From Desulfotomaculum sp. (GTDB taxonomy: Bacteria > Bacillota > Desulfotomaculia > Desulfotomaculales > Desulfohalotomaculaceae), in the NCBI GenBank assembly GCA_017656165.1, contig JACDOL010000017.1, forward strand, positions 1 through 33,502: 33,502 nt of DNA, written 5' to 3'. The notes beneath the pieces are model-generated. The model did not search any database and was not told the DNA's origin. It worked only from the letters and a program-made list of their open reading frames with translations. The translations under genes were made by a program, and so were the position numbers. Each line of letters opens with the position of its first letter. The first letter of the stretch is position 1. Positions 1-7,886 of the stretch are shown here, in pieces.

Positions 1-126
1 CTGAAGGGCTTGGAAGATACGAATCAGTTCAGGGATGCTGCGGCCAGCCGGGCCGGGGTAAACCGAATAATACTGGATTATTCCATTGGGGTCAATAAAA
101 AAAGCCGCATGCTTTTTAAACTGCAT
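1..126 (-). pseudogene. Peroxiredoxin C-terminal remnant, cut by window edge
   Basis: Reading the minus strand from an ATG at 126 gives an open frame that runs off the left edge. It contains FFIDPNGIIQYYSVYPGPAG followed by RSIPELIRIFQALQ. This resembles the C-terminal part of AhpC/Prx-type peroxiredoxins (F-I-I-D-P-x-G-I-I...GR..DE..R...ALQ). The roughly 120 residues that normally precede it, including the peroxidatic cysteine, are absent, because the sequence upstream is the end of the next gene. No Shine-Dalgarno site precedes the ATG, and the first codons lie inside a terminator hairpin. I infer a decayed gene. A short gene that is still expressed cannot be excluded, since the last residues lie outside the window. 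Confidence 0.6.
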
Positions 127-132
127 GCGGCT
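97..132 (-). terminator. Rho-independent terminator of the acs/BioD-like operon
   Basis: A perfect 10-bp stem (AGCCGCATGC at 103-112 with GCATGCGGCT at 123-132) and a 10-nt loop are followed on the minus strand by seven T residues. It lies just past the stop codon at 138 and would end the minus-strand transcript. The plus-strand side is also T-rich, so it may work in both directions. Confidence 0.85.
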
Positions 133-137
133 CTATT

Positions 138-1190
138 TTATTTTAATGAATTTATGATTGACTGCCAATCTATGTACTGCTCCACGTTCTCTAAAGCCAT
201 CTTAATTTGTTCTTCATCCCCGGGCTTAATACGGTTGGATACTTCTGTCATGCGTTCGATGGTTGTAAAAGTATCATAATGAACGAGAATTACCGGTACA
301 CCTTTTTCGCTGGCTTTAGCAATCACCTTTACATCGGGGTACAGCCCGCCGGTAAGAATTAACACAGATGTATCAGTTTCCAAGGCTGCCAGCGCAATAT
401 CAGCACGGTCACCACCGGTTACTACTGCTTTGTTGGGGGCACGCCGCAGGTAAGCCAGTGCGCTTTCAATTGTCATGGCACCAACCACGGAATCTTCAAC
501 CGGGCGGTCTAATTTATCCTCACCGGTGAGAATTTCACCGCCAAGAATTTGATAATACTGCTCTACGGTTGGAACTGTTAGTTCGGAACGGTGGGGTACA
601 ATACCAAGTGTTTTAAAACCGTTATCGGATAATATTGCTTTGTAGACTCCTTCAGTCTTAGCCATAATCTGCCTTGGTACATTATAAAAAACATTTCCTA
701 CCACCGGTATATTGTGGCACTGAAAATAGCGATTAAAAAATACTGTTTGATCAAGGCTGAAATCATTTTTGACTTTTATCATATGCAGAACAGCGGCATT
801 AAACTGCTTGGCTAAGGAGGCAACATCAAATTTCATACTGGCCATGGCATGAGGGAAAATTGCCCCGTCAATTATAACCACATCGGCATCCTCTGATACT
901 TGACTATAGGCGGAAGTTATTTTGCTTAATATTTCTTCGTTTTGATGATAGCGGGTCAGGTAAAAGGGACTGGTATGACAAGGCACTATTGTTTCAATAG
1001 CATGTTTAATACCCAGGACCTTTTGCATTAATAAGCCGTCTTCATCCACATTGTACCCTGTAGCAGTTGTAATACCTATGGGCTTAAAATAACTTACCTT
1101 GTAACCTTCCTGCTGCAGTTTTAGTCCCAGCCCAACTGCCATGGCTGTTTTAGCACTGCCGGCAGTGCCTGTGATATAGAGGTTTTGCAT
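138..1190 (-). CDS. BioD-like P-loop/DRTGG-domain protein (phosphotransacetylase N-terminal-like)
   Basis: This 350-residue protein resembles the non-catalytic N-terminal part of long phosphotransacetylases. It has a dethiobiotin-synthetase-like P-loop domain (residues about 1-200, with GTAGSAKT at 8-15) and a DRTGG-type domain (about 205-310, containing GGDRAD). There is no Pta catalytic domain, so it is more likely a nucleotide-sensing or regulatory partner than an enzyme that makes acetyl phosphate. I chose the ATG at 1190 because GAGGTG lies 7 nt upstream. A GTG at 1205 overlaps the upstream stop codon but has no Shine-Dalgarno site. It is translationally linked to the acyl-CoA synthetase gene and ends at a strong terminator. 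The P-loop departs slightly from GxxGxGK[ST]. The ligand is unknown. Confidence 0.8.
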   Translation of the reverse strand: MQNLYITGTAGSAKTAMAVGLGLKLQQEGYKVSYFKPIGITTATGYNVDEDGLLMQKVLGIKHAIETIVPCHTSPFYLTRYHQNEEILSKITSAYSQVSEDADVVIIDGAIFPHAMASMKFDVASLAKQFNAAVLHMIKVKNDFSLDQTVFFNRYFQCHNIPVVGNVFYNVPRQIMAKTEGVYKAILSDNGFKTLGIVPHRSELTVPTVEQYYQILGGEILTGEDKLDRPVEDSVVGAMTIESALAYLRRAPNKAVVTGGDRADIALAALETDTSVLILTGGLYPDVKVIAKASEKGVPVILVHYDTFTTIERMTEVSNRIKPGDEEQIKMALENVEQYIDWQSIINSLK

Positions 1191-1201
1191 TGAAGAACAC
1201 C

Positions 1202-3319
1202 TCACGATATAGTTATTTTAATATCTATTGCAGACAAACCGTCTTCATAGGCAAACAGCGGGTTAATATCCATTTCAGCTATTTCCGGGAAGTCTAGAAC
1301 CAGTTTTGCTGCTCGAGCGATGACATCAATTACAGCGCCAAGATCAGCTGGTTTTTTCCCGCGATAGCCTTTTAATAAAGTGTATGCTTTAGTTTCTCCG
1401 ATCATTGATGTTATTTCGGCAATGGTAAGATTGCTGGCCAGGCGGAAGGAAACATCCTTGAGAAGGTTTACATATATTCCACCTAGGCCAAATGCAATCA
1501 TGGGGCCGAACTGAACATCCCGGGACATCCCAATTATTAATTCAGTGCCCTCGGGCTCCATTTTTTGAACTTCGATACCGTAAGGCAGTACCTGGGGCAA
1601 ATACCTCTGGACACTTTCCATAATCTGAAAGTAGCCTTCCCGGACCTTTTCTGGAGAATCTACATTAAGAAGAACTCCACCCACGTCAGTTTTATGCAAA
1701 ATCTTAGGTGAAGCAACTTTCATCACTACAGGGAAACCGATTTCTTCAGCCAGTTTAACCGCTTCATCGGCAGAAGCAGCCAGCTTCACCGGCGATGCAG
1801 GAATACCGTAAGCCTTAGCTACTTCATAAGTTTCACTGCCCAGCAGTACCCGGCGTTTATCTCTGAACACGTCGTAAAAAACTGCCTTTACAGTCCTTGA
1901 ATCCACATCTGTATAGTTCAGTGCCGAATCTTCACTTTTTTCTAAATGATCTTTTGCGTGTGCATATTTTATCATCCCTTTAATGCAGTGAATGGCAGGT
2001 TCCGGAAAAGTAAAGTTAGGTATGCCGGCTTTAGAAACAATTTTAACTCCTTCTTCTACGGTTGAACCGCCCATAAAAGACGTGAATAGGGGTTTTTCTG
2101 GATAGGTTTTGTTTACCTTAACTATGGCATTGGCGATGGCTACCGGGTCTGTAATAGCTGTTGGGCAGAGCAGCACCACTGCACAGTCGACGTTTGGGTC
2201 AGCCAGTACTTTGTCCAGGGCAAATTCAAACCTGTCTTCATTTGCATCGCCTAGAACATCCACCGGGTTATAAATATTTGCTTCAGCTGGCAGATTTTTG
2301 CGAAGGGCTTCAATGGTATTCTTGGAAAAACGGGCCATGTTTAAACCGTTATTTTCAATGGCATCGGTTGTGATGATACCGGGACCGCCGGCGTTGGTAA
2401 TGACTGCCACACGGCTGCTTTTGGGAATAGGTTGCTTGGAAAATGCCGCTGCTAGATTAAGCAGTTCAGTGATACTGCGGGCACGAATGACACCGCAGTG
2501 TTCAAAGGCAGTTTCATAAGCTAAATCGCTCCCTGCCAGGGCACCGGTATGAGATGAGGCGGCTTGTGCACCGGCCTGGCTGGTACCAGATTTAAAAACA
2601 ATAACTGGTTTTTTAGAAGCAGCTTTTTTTGCTGCTTCTAAAAATTTTTTGCCGTCAGTGACGTCTTCAATGTATGCCAGGATAACGCTGGTGTTAGGAT
2701 CATCAGCAGTGGCGTTAATAAAGTCAGCTTCGTTTAGAAGAGCTTTATTGCCAAGACTGATAACCCTTGAAAATCCCAAACCTGTTTCTTGACTCCAATC
2801 CACCAGTGATACAAGCATGGCTCCGCTTTGAGATATAAAGGCAATGTTGCCTTTATTTGGGGAAACAGAAGAAAAGGATGCATTTATGGGTGTAATTGTG
2901 TCCATAATTCCTACACAGTTGGGACCCAGCATATTCATATTGTTTTTCTTTACTATTTCAACCAGCTTTTTTTCCAGCTCCATACCGTCGCTGCCAGTTT
3001 CTTTAAAACCAGCAGATAAAATTACCAGGTTTTTGATACCTAGACCGGCTGCTTCTTCAACAACACTAATACAAATTTTTGCTGGGACCGAAATGACTAC
3101 CATATCAACAGGTTTACCGATCTCGGAAAGTGAACGATACGTTTTAATCCCTTCAATATACCCGCCCTTGGGGTTTATGGGATAAATTTCACCTTTAAAT
3201 TTACTGGAGATAATATTTTTCATTACCGCATTCCCAATTTTACCGGGAGCAGCGGAGGCCCCGACGACAGCTACTGAATTAGGATTAAAGAAGGTTTTCA
3301 GGTCGGCCAACTTTTTCAC
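1202..3319 (-). CDS. Acyl-CoA synthetase (ADP-forming), fused alpha-beta subunits
   Basis: This enzyme converts acetyl-CoA or another acyl-CoA, ADP and phosphate to the acid, CoA and ATP in the cytoplasm. The 705 residues show a CoA-binding Rossmann domain (1-130, VAVVGASAAPGKIGN), succinyl-CoA-ligase-like flavodoxin domains (about 150-450) with the phospho-histidine at H257 in SSHTGALAGSD, and a C-terminal ATP-grasp domain (about 495-705). This is the alpha-beta fusion form; no GNAT acetyltransferase domain is attached, so it is not a Pat protein. The start is GTG, preceded only by a weak AAAGTAGG. It has its own near-consensus promoter and overlaps the next gene's possible GTG start by 4 nt. 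Substrate range (acetate, propionate, branched or aryl acids) cannot be read from sequence. Confidence 0.92.
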   Translation of the reverse strand: MKKLADLKTFFNPNSVAVVGASAAPGKIGNAVMKNIISSKFKGEIYPINPKGGYIEGIKTYRSLSEIGKPVDMVVISVPAKICISVVEEAAGLGIKNLVILSAGFKETGSDGMELEKKLVEIVKKNNMNMLGPNCVGIMDTITPINASFSSVSPNKGNIAFISQSGAMLVSLVDWSQETGLGFSRVISLGNKALLNEADFINATADDPNTSVILAYIEDVTDGKKFLEAAKKAASKKPVIVFKSGTSQAGAQAASSHTGALAGSDLAYETAFEHCGVIRARSITELLNLAAAFSKQPIPKSSRVAVITNAGGPGIITTDAIENNGLNMARFSKNTIEALRKNLPAEANIYNPVDVLGDANEDRFEFALDKVLADPNVDCAVVLLCPTAITDPVAIANAIVKVNKTYPEKPLFTSFMGGSTVEEGVKIVSKAGIPNFTFPEPAIHCIKGMIKYAHAKDHLEKSEDSALNYTDVDSRTVKAVFYDVFRDKRRVLLGSETYEVAKAYGIPASPVKLAASADEAVKLAEEIGFPVVMKVASPKILHKTDVGGVLLNVDSPEKVREGYFQIMESVQRYLPQVLPYGIEVQKMEPEGTELIIGMSRDVQFGPMIAFGLGGIYVNLLKDVSFRLASNLTIAEITSMIGETKAYTLLKGYRGKKPADLGAVIDVIARAAKLVLDFPEIAEMDINPLFAYEDGLSAIDIKITIS

Positions 3320-3351
3320 CTACTTTGCCCAGTTATGGATAGCTTTACCCC

Positions 3352-3381
3352 ATTATATTAGTTTATTTGTTTGCATGTCAA
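3352..3381 (-). promoter_or_regulatory. Sigma-A promoter of the acyl-CoA synthetase operon
   Basis: On the minus strand, TTGACA (3381-3376) and TATAAT (3357-3352) are separated by 18 bp. Both hexamers are perfect consensus. The start of transcription should be near 3345, about 25 nt before the GTG start. The promoter lies just after the ackA terminator, so the two transcripts are separate. Confidence 0.85.
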
Positions 3382-3382
3382 T

Positions 3383-3412
3383 TAAAAGAAAAAGGGCTCT
3401 AAATAGAGCCCT
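3383..3412 (-). terminator. Rho-independent terminator of ackA
   Basis: The 8-bp stem AGGGCTCT/AGAGCCCT (3393-3412) has a 4-nt loop and is followed on the minus strand by TTTTCTTTT. It lies 15 nt past the ackA stop codon. Confidence 0.88.
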
Positions 3413-3426
3413 AATATAAAAAACCT

Positions 3427-4623
3427 TTATTTTATTACCAGTGCCTGTGTTTCTTTGGCAATCATTAACTCTTCATTGGTGGGGACAACCATAGCCACTG
3501 TGCTGCAGCCTTCTTTAGTAATTATTGCTTCCTTGCCTCTTACATTGTTTCTATCTGAATCCACTTCTATACCCAAGTAGGACATATCTGCCAGCACTTT
3601 TGCCCGGAGGTCAATAGCATTCTCACCAATGCCGCCGGTGAATACCACAACATCTAATCCACCCATTGCAGCACTGAATGCTCCTATCCACTTCTTAACA
3701 TGGTAAATAAACATATTTAATGCCAGCTCAGCCCTTTTATTTCCTTCAGCCTGGGCATTTTCCAGGTCGCGGAAGTCACTGCTGATACCGGATACACCTA
3801 AAACGCCGCTTTTTTTGTTCATTATATTGCTGACTTCTTCAGGACTTAGATTTTCTTTTTCCATAAGGAAGGGTACTATAGCCGGGTCAATATCACCGGA
3901 ACGGGTACCCATTGGCAGACCGGCCAGGGGAGTAAAGCCCATGGTTGTATCTACAGATTGACCGTTCTTAACAGCAGTGATGCTGGAGCCGTTACCCAGG
4001 TGGCAGACGATCACTTTAAGATCAGTCAGCGGTTTACCCAGGATAGCTGCTGCCCGCCCGGATACATATTTGTGTGATGTTCCGTGGAAACCGTACTTCC
4101 GAATGCCATATTTTTCATAGTACTCATATGGCAGCGCATAATTAAAAGCGTAATCAGGAATTGTTTGATGGAATGCTGTATCAAAAACCCCAACCTGTGG
4201 AGCATGGGGCATTAACTCCTGGCATGTTTTAATACCAAGAACATTGGGCGGATTGTGCAGTGGTGCCAGTTCATAGAGAGATTCCAGCGTGTCTATTAAT
4301 TCTTCGTTAATTAAAACAGCCTTGTTGAACTTTTCGCCGCCGTGTACTACCCGGTGACCTACAGCTGCTATTTCAGAAATATCATTTACGGCCCCGTATT
4401 CCTTGTCAGTAATACATTCAATAATTTTTTCCAGGGCTGCCTTGTGGTCGGGCAGGTCCTGCTCCAACTGCAGTTCTTTACCGTCGTTTTTCTTGTGCTT
4501 AATTCTGGAACCTGGCAGGCCGATTCTTTCTGCCAAACCTGACAGCAGAGCTTTTTCTTCTTTCATGTCCATCAACTTGTACTTCACAGATGAGCTTCCG
4601 CAGTTTACCACTAAAATAAGCAA
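3427..4623 (-). CDS. ackA: Acetate kinase
   Basis: Acetate kinase converts acetyl phosphate and ADP to acetate and ATP in the cytoplasm and works in both directions. The 398-residue length is typical. Visible motifs are NCGSSSVKYKL at the N-terminus, GHRVVHGGEKF, the phosphate-binding CHLGNGSS, PMGTRSGDIDP and FTGGIGEN. The start is TTG with AGGAGG 8 nt upstream; there is no nearby ATG. It lies downstream of pduL on the same strand but has its own likely promoter and a tandem palindrome. With PduL it forms a complete acetyl-CoA to acetate route giving one ATP. Confidence 0.97.
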   Translation of the reverse strand: MLILVVNCGSSSVKYKLMDMKEEKALLSGLAERIGLPGSRIKHKKNDGKELQLEQDLPDHKAALEKIIECITDKEYGAVNDISEIAAVGHRVVHGGEKFNKAVLINEELIDTLESLYELAPLHNPPNVLGIKTCQELMPHAPQVGVFDTAFHQTIPDYAFNYALPYEYYEKYGIRKYGFHGTSHKYVSGRAAAILGKPLTDLKVIVCHLGNGSSITAVKNGQSVDTTMGFTPLAGLPMGTRSGDIDPAIVPFLMEKENLSPEEVSNIMNKKSGVLGVSGISSDFRDLENAQAEGNKRAELALNMFIYHVKKWIGAFSAAMGGLDVVVFTGGIGENAIDLRAKVLADMSYLGIEVDSDRNNVRGKEAIITKEGCSTVAMVVPTNEELMIAKETQALVIK

Positions 4624-4688
4624 CGATGTTTCCTCCTTTGTAATATGTATATTTACTTAAATATTTAACTTTAATTTTTGCGGGATTG

Positions 4689-4717
4689 ATTATAAAAAGT
4701 TATACCCAATGAATTAA
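4689..4717 (-). promoter_or_regulatory. Likely promoter of ackA
   Basis: On the minus strand a perfect TATAAT (4694-4689) sits 17 bp after TTAATT (4717-4712), which matches the -35 consensus only partly. It lies about 65 nt before the ackA start codon. The weak -35 overlaps the edge of a tandem palindrome, which suggests regulated initiation. Confidence 0.5.
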
Positions 4718-4745
4718 CCCGGGTTATTTATAACCCAGGTTAATT
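4712..4745. repeat. Tandem 12-bp palindromes / long inverted repeat upstream of ackA
   Basis: TAACCCGGGTTA (4715-4726) is a perfect palindrome. TAACCCAGGTTA (4731-4742) is a second copy with one changed base, 16 bp away centre to centre. Together they can fold into a 15-bp stem with one mismatch and a TTTA loop. No T-run follows on either strand, so a terminator is unlikely. The position against the ackA -35 element suggests a paired regulator-binding site, but an RNA hairpin between pduL and ackA is an alternative. Confidence 0.55.
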
Positions 4746-4794
4746 TCAAGGATTATTATATATTTTTTACAATTTACTGCAATAAATTACACAC

Positions 4795-5493
4795 TTACTT
4801 ACTTAAAATTTCGGAAATATGTCCCTGGTGGATGTAGGCAGTCAGAATATCTCCATTTCTGAGTCCCACTGCATTTGCCTCGTCAGTATCAACATGCATT
4901 TCCAGCTTAAATTTATCGCTAACGCGGATTAGTACGTCTCCAAAGATGATGCCCCGGGGGCCTTTTGCTCTTACACTTACTTTGTCTCCATCCTTTAAGC
5001 CCAGTTCTTCTGCTTCTGAAGTGTGCATGTGAATATGACGGGCAGCAATGATTGCACCTTCTTCCAGGGACAGGGTTCCTTTAGGACCAACCAGGGTAAT
5101 GGGGGCTGAACCTTCCAGGTCACCGGAATCTCTCAACGGGGCTTTTACACCCAGCTTAAAGCTGTCTGTGACAGTAATTTCTACCTGGGACTGCTTGCGA
5201 GCGGGGCCCAGTACTCTTACTTTTTCAATTACACCCTTAGGACCTACCAGCATAACTGTTTCTTCACAGGCATACTGTCCTGGTTGAGACAGGTCCTTTA
5301 ATTTAGTTAATTGGTAGCCGGGGCCGAACAGTTTTTCAATATGTTCTTCTGAAAGGTGAACGTGGCGGTTAGAGATTCCTACAGGCACTTGAAAGGTCCG
5401 GGGTTGGATCACAGTCAGGCGATCTTTTTGCTCTTCCTTGCTTTCCGGCATTTGGTTGACGGTAACATTGTTATTGGATTTTTCATTTAACAT
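4795..5493 (-). CDS. pduL: Phosphate propanoyltransferase (PduL-type phosphotransacylase)
   Basis: PduL exchanges CoA for phosphate on acetyl- or propionyl-CoA. It is unrelated to Pta and binds zinc through histidines. The 232-residue protein has VPVGISNRHVHLS (H44, H46), the EETVMLVGPKG and GSAPITLVGPKG beta-barrel repeats, and ARHIHMHTSEAEELGL in the second domain. I chose the ATG at 5493, with GGGAG 8 nt upstream; a longer open frame upstream covers the promoter region and has no Shine-Dalgarno site. About 35 polar residues precede the first domain. They do not look like the amphipathic helix that targets microcompartment enzymes, and no shell genes are nearby, so this is probably a free cytoplasmic enzyme acting with AckA. 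Confidence 0.93.
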   Translation of the reverse strand: MLNEKSNNNVTVNQMPESKEEQKDRLTVIQPRTFQVPVGISNRHVHLSEEHIEKLFGPGYQLTKLKDLSQPGQYACEETVMLVGPKGVIEKVRVLGPARKQSQVEITVTDSFKLGVKAPLRDSGDLEGSAPITLVGPKGTLSLEEGAIIAARHIHMHTSEAEELGLKDGDKVSVRAKGPRGIIFGDVLIRVSDKFKLEMHVDTDEANAVGLRNGDILTAYIHQGHISEILSK

Positions 5494-5583
5494 GAATATC
5501 ACTCCCTTTAAGGTAATCTTTAACAAACTTAGCCAGGGGCCATGTATACAATTAACATAAGTTGGGTAATATGTATTATGTAT

Positions 5584-5612
5584 ATTATATAATGGCTGGG
5601 TGGTCAGACCAC
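5584..5612 (-). promoter_or_regulatory. Probable pduL promoter with FadR/GntR-like operator
   Basis: On the minus strand a TATAAT lies at 5589-5584, about 90 nt before the pduL start. The 13-bp perfect palindrome GTGGTCAGACCAC (5600-5612) occupies the -35 position, where the hexamer (GTGGTC) is far from consensus. Its core TGGTCnGACCA is the site type recognised by FadR-subfamily GntR regulators. Regulation by such a protein is inferred; no regulator gene of this family is in the window. Confidence 0.5.
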
Positions 5613-5819
5613 TAATATAAAAAAACAAGACAAATTGTATAGAGACTAAATATTTAAAGTGTATTGTTTCACAATTCCATTATGCAATAGGATAGGAATA
5701 CTGTCAACAACTGTATAAAATGTTAGAATCTTTTGTTTAAACAGTTATTTCTGTATTTATTATCTCATCTTGCTGGAAAGATTATAAAAGCACTATTTGG
5801 TAGTATTGTTAATTAAAGA
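5613..5819. other. AT-rich intergenic stretch between ylbJ and pduL
   Basis: Together with the pduL leader this gives about 326 bp without a gene. It is AT-rich, with only weak inverted repeats such as ATTGT-TTC-ACAAT near 5663. I see no clear terminator for ylbJ, no small gene with a ribosome-binding site and no RNA gene. Confidence 0.5.
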
Positions 5820-7112
5820 TTAATTAGTTAGATTTCGTAGTTTCTTAAGAACCGTTAACATTAATTGATATAATAATCCTGCCAAGATTAGGATTGCCAT
5901 TATAATAAGGAAGATTTTAAAGGTGTTCAGGTTGTAAGACCACCATGAAATTTCAGCAGTCCCGGGAGCCAGGGTGGGAATGTTTGACCAACCCGCCGCT
6001 GCAGGATCATAGTATTTCCAAAATAAGTATGTATATGTTCCTGCCAAGCAGGCATGAGCAAACCTGGCCATTATAAAAGGATAAATTCTAATGTCTGTGT
6101 CTGCAATTAAGCTGGCAACCTGGGCATGTATAGATAAACCGCTCCAGGCTAAAATGACGGATACAGCAATTAACTGCTGGAGCAGGGGGGCGGGTGTTTC
6201 GCTGGCCAGCTTGGCCCCCAGGGTGATTTCAAAAATCCCGCTGGCTATGGCATTATATATTTCTGGCTCCAAACCCAGCGGAGAGAGTAGAAATGCAAAA
6301 ATGCTGGCCATGGCATTAATAAAACCAGCATGAGTAAGCAGGCGGATAATTACAGCAAAAAGAATCATAAAGCCCCCAATTTTTAAAAGGGTAGTTATTG
6401 AACTGCCAATGGCATCTCCCATAAGTTTTCCCAGGGGCCGGTTTTCTTCCCGGTGGATACGTGATAATTCCTTTAAGGCCCGGGTAAGTATTTGACCTTT
6501 GTTTTCATAACCTGTGCGTTCTTGGTCTCCTTTTTTATAAAATCTCAGCAGAAGGCCAAGAGTTAAATTAGCCAGGTAATGTGTACCAGCAATCAGCACT
6601 CCCAATTTAGGATTGCCGAACATCCCCACTGATACTGCCACCAGCATAAAAAGTGGGCTGGAGTTATTGGTAAAACTCATTAATCTTTCAGCTTCAACCC
6701 TAGTACACATTCCGCTGCGCCTCAAATTTGCTGTAACCAGTGATCCAATTGGGCATCCTGAAGTAAAACCAACTACCATTACAAAAGAACCGCATCCAGG
6801 GACGTTAAATACTGGGCGCATAATAGGTTCCAGCAGCACTCCCATAAAATGTACAATACCCAAATTCATCAGCAGTTCTGAAGCGATAAAAAAAGGCAGC
6901 AGTGATGGAAATACTATTTCCCACCATGCTTTTAAGCCCACGGAAGCTCCCTCAAAGACTATTTTTGGCTGTGTTATCATACTAAAAACAAAAAATATAA
7001 CAAAAGCTGAGCACAGCAGTTTAGAAAAACTAATTCTGAAATCTCTTAAGTACCTTTCTAAATTTAGCCTGAATATTGCTGCTGCACAGATGAAGAGTAT
7101 AATTAAAGTCAT
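5820..7112 (-). CDS. ylbJ: Sporulation integral membrane protein YlbJ
   Basis: This polytopic membrane protein of about 430 residues belongs to the YlbJ family, which contains nucleoside-recognition/gate domains. In Bacillus subtilis ylbJ is a sporulation gene transcribed in the mother cell. Hydrophobic segments include the N-terminus (MTLIILFICAAAIF), FVIFFVFSMI, WWEIVFPSLLPFFIASELLM, two glycine-rich gate regions (GFTSGCPIGS, ITLGAKLASE) and a C-terminal helix. AAGGAG lies 14 nt before the ATG at 7112. A GTG at 7127 directly abuts the same AAGGAG, too close for normal initiation, so I prefer the ATG, with some doubt. It is transcribed away from yceD as a single gene. The transported or sensed molecule is unknown. 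Confidence 0.85.
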   Translation of the reverse strand: MTLIILFICAAAIFRLNLERYLRDFRISFSKLLCSAFVIFFVFSMITQPKIVFEGASVGLKAWWEIVFPSLLPFFIASELLMNLGIVHFMGVLLEPIMRPVFNVPGCGSFVMVVGFTSGCPIGSLVTANLRRSGMCTRVEAERLMSFTNNSSPLFMLVAVSVGMFGNPKLGVLIAGTHYLANLTLGLLLRFYKKGDQERTGYENKGQILTRALKELSRIHREENRPLGKLMGDAIGSSITTLLKIGGFMILFAVIIRLLTHAGFINAMASIFAFLLSPLGLEPEIYNAIASGIFEITLGAKLASETPAPLLQQLIAVSVILAWSGLSIHAQVASLIADTDIRIYPFIMARFAHACLAGTYTYLFWKYYDPAAAGWSNIPTLAPGTAEISWWSYNLNTFKIFLIIMAILILAGLLYQLMLTVLKKLRNLTN

Positions 7113-7275
7113 GGAAAAAACTTTCACTCCTTTTTAACACTATAAGAAAGTATAAGTTTTGACGCTGTTAAAAAACGTTCATTTGATATATACAACTTAG
7201 GGCAGCTGATTAGACCATTATGTTAGACTTAGACAGCAACCGTTAAATTTCATAAAGGGTTTCAAATTAAATACC

Positions 7276-7304
7276 TTGACAAATATAGGGGTAGTGAATA
7301 TAAT
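7276..7304 (+). promoter_or_regulatory. Consensus sigma-A promoter of yceD-rpmF
   Basis: TTGACA (7276-7281), a 17-bp spacer and TATAAT (7299-7304) match consensus perfectly. Transcription should begin near 7311, a few bases before the Shine-Dalgarno site of the first gene. Confidence 0.92.
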
Positions 7305-7333
7305 GATTTTTGTTAATAATGGGGTGTTTTGGT

Positions 7334-7852
7334 ATGAAAATTAATGTGAAAGGACTAAGACACGCATTAGGAAACAGAGAGCATTTTGATCTGCAGGAAA
7401 ACTTTCCACCTTTAAAATTTCAAGATGAAACCATTGAGTTTAATAAACCGGTGAAGGTTTCGCTTGATATAACAAATGCCGGGGATTTTCTTGATGCCAG
7501 GGGTAAAATAACTACTGCAGTCCGTTTAAACTGCGGCCGCTGTTTGGAATCTTTTGTTTACCCGCTGGAAACTAATTTTGAAGAACACTATTACCCGGTG
7601 GAAGAAGGACAGGAACTAGAAGGACCTGATGATGAGGATGCAGTTTCTTTTACCGGTGAAACATTAAACATTGAACCTGAGGTTATTAATACTATTCAGC
7701 TGGCAATACCCATGAGGCAGATATGCAGTGAAGAATGCCGGGGATTATGCCCACAGTGTGGGACGAACCTTAATAAAGAAGAGTGCAGCTGTAAAAATGA
7801 TAATATCGATCCTAGGATGGCTGTACTGAAGGAATTACTTGAAGAAAAATAA
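7334..7852 (+). CDS. yceD: YceD/DUF177 family zinc-ribbon protein
   Basis: This 172-residue protein is the DUF177/YceD protein usually found directly before rpmF; homologues have been linked to 23S rRNA accumulation. It has an N-terminal beta-rich domain and two cysteine groups: NCGRC in the middle and CSEECRGLCPQCGTNLN near the C-terminus, which may bind metal. The ATG at 7334 has GGGGTG 7 nt upstream. An earlier in-frame start at 7310 lies upstream of that site and is unlikely. It is the first gene of a two-gene transcript with rpmF. Confidence 0.88.
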   Translation: MKINVKGLRHALGNREHFDLQENFPPLKFQDETIEFNKPVKVSLDITNAGDFLDARGKITTAVRLNCGRCLESFVYPLETNFEEHYYPVEEGQELEGPDDEDAVSFTGETLNIEPEVINTIQLAIPMRQICSEECRGLCPQCGTNLNKEECSCKNDNIDPRMAVLKELLEEK

Positions 7853-7886
7853 TTAATTCTTTACCTTTTTAAAGGGGGTGTAATAA

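Noticed and set aside
10-279. Plus-strand open frame of 89 codons at the left edge
   Set aside because: It runs through a terminator and antisense to the well-supported BioD-like gene and the peroxiredoxin remnant, with no ribosome-binding site or family resemblance.
4795-5493. Bacterial microcompartment locus suggested by pduL
   Set aside because: No shell protein, aldehyde dehydrogenase or diol dehydratase genes are nearby, and the N-terminal extension does not resemble a targeting helix.
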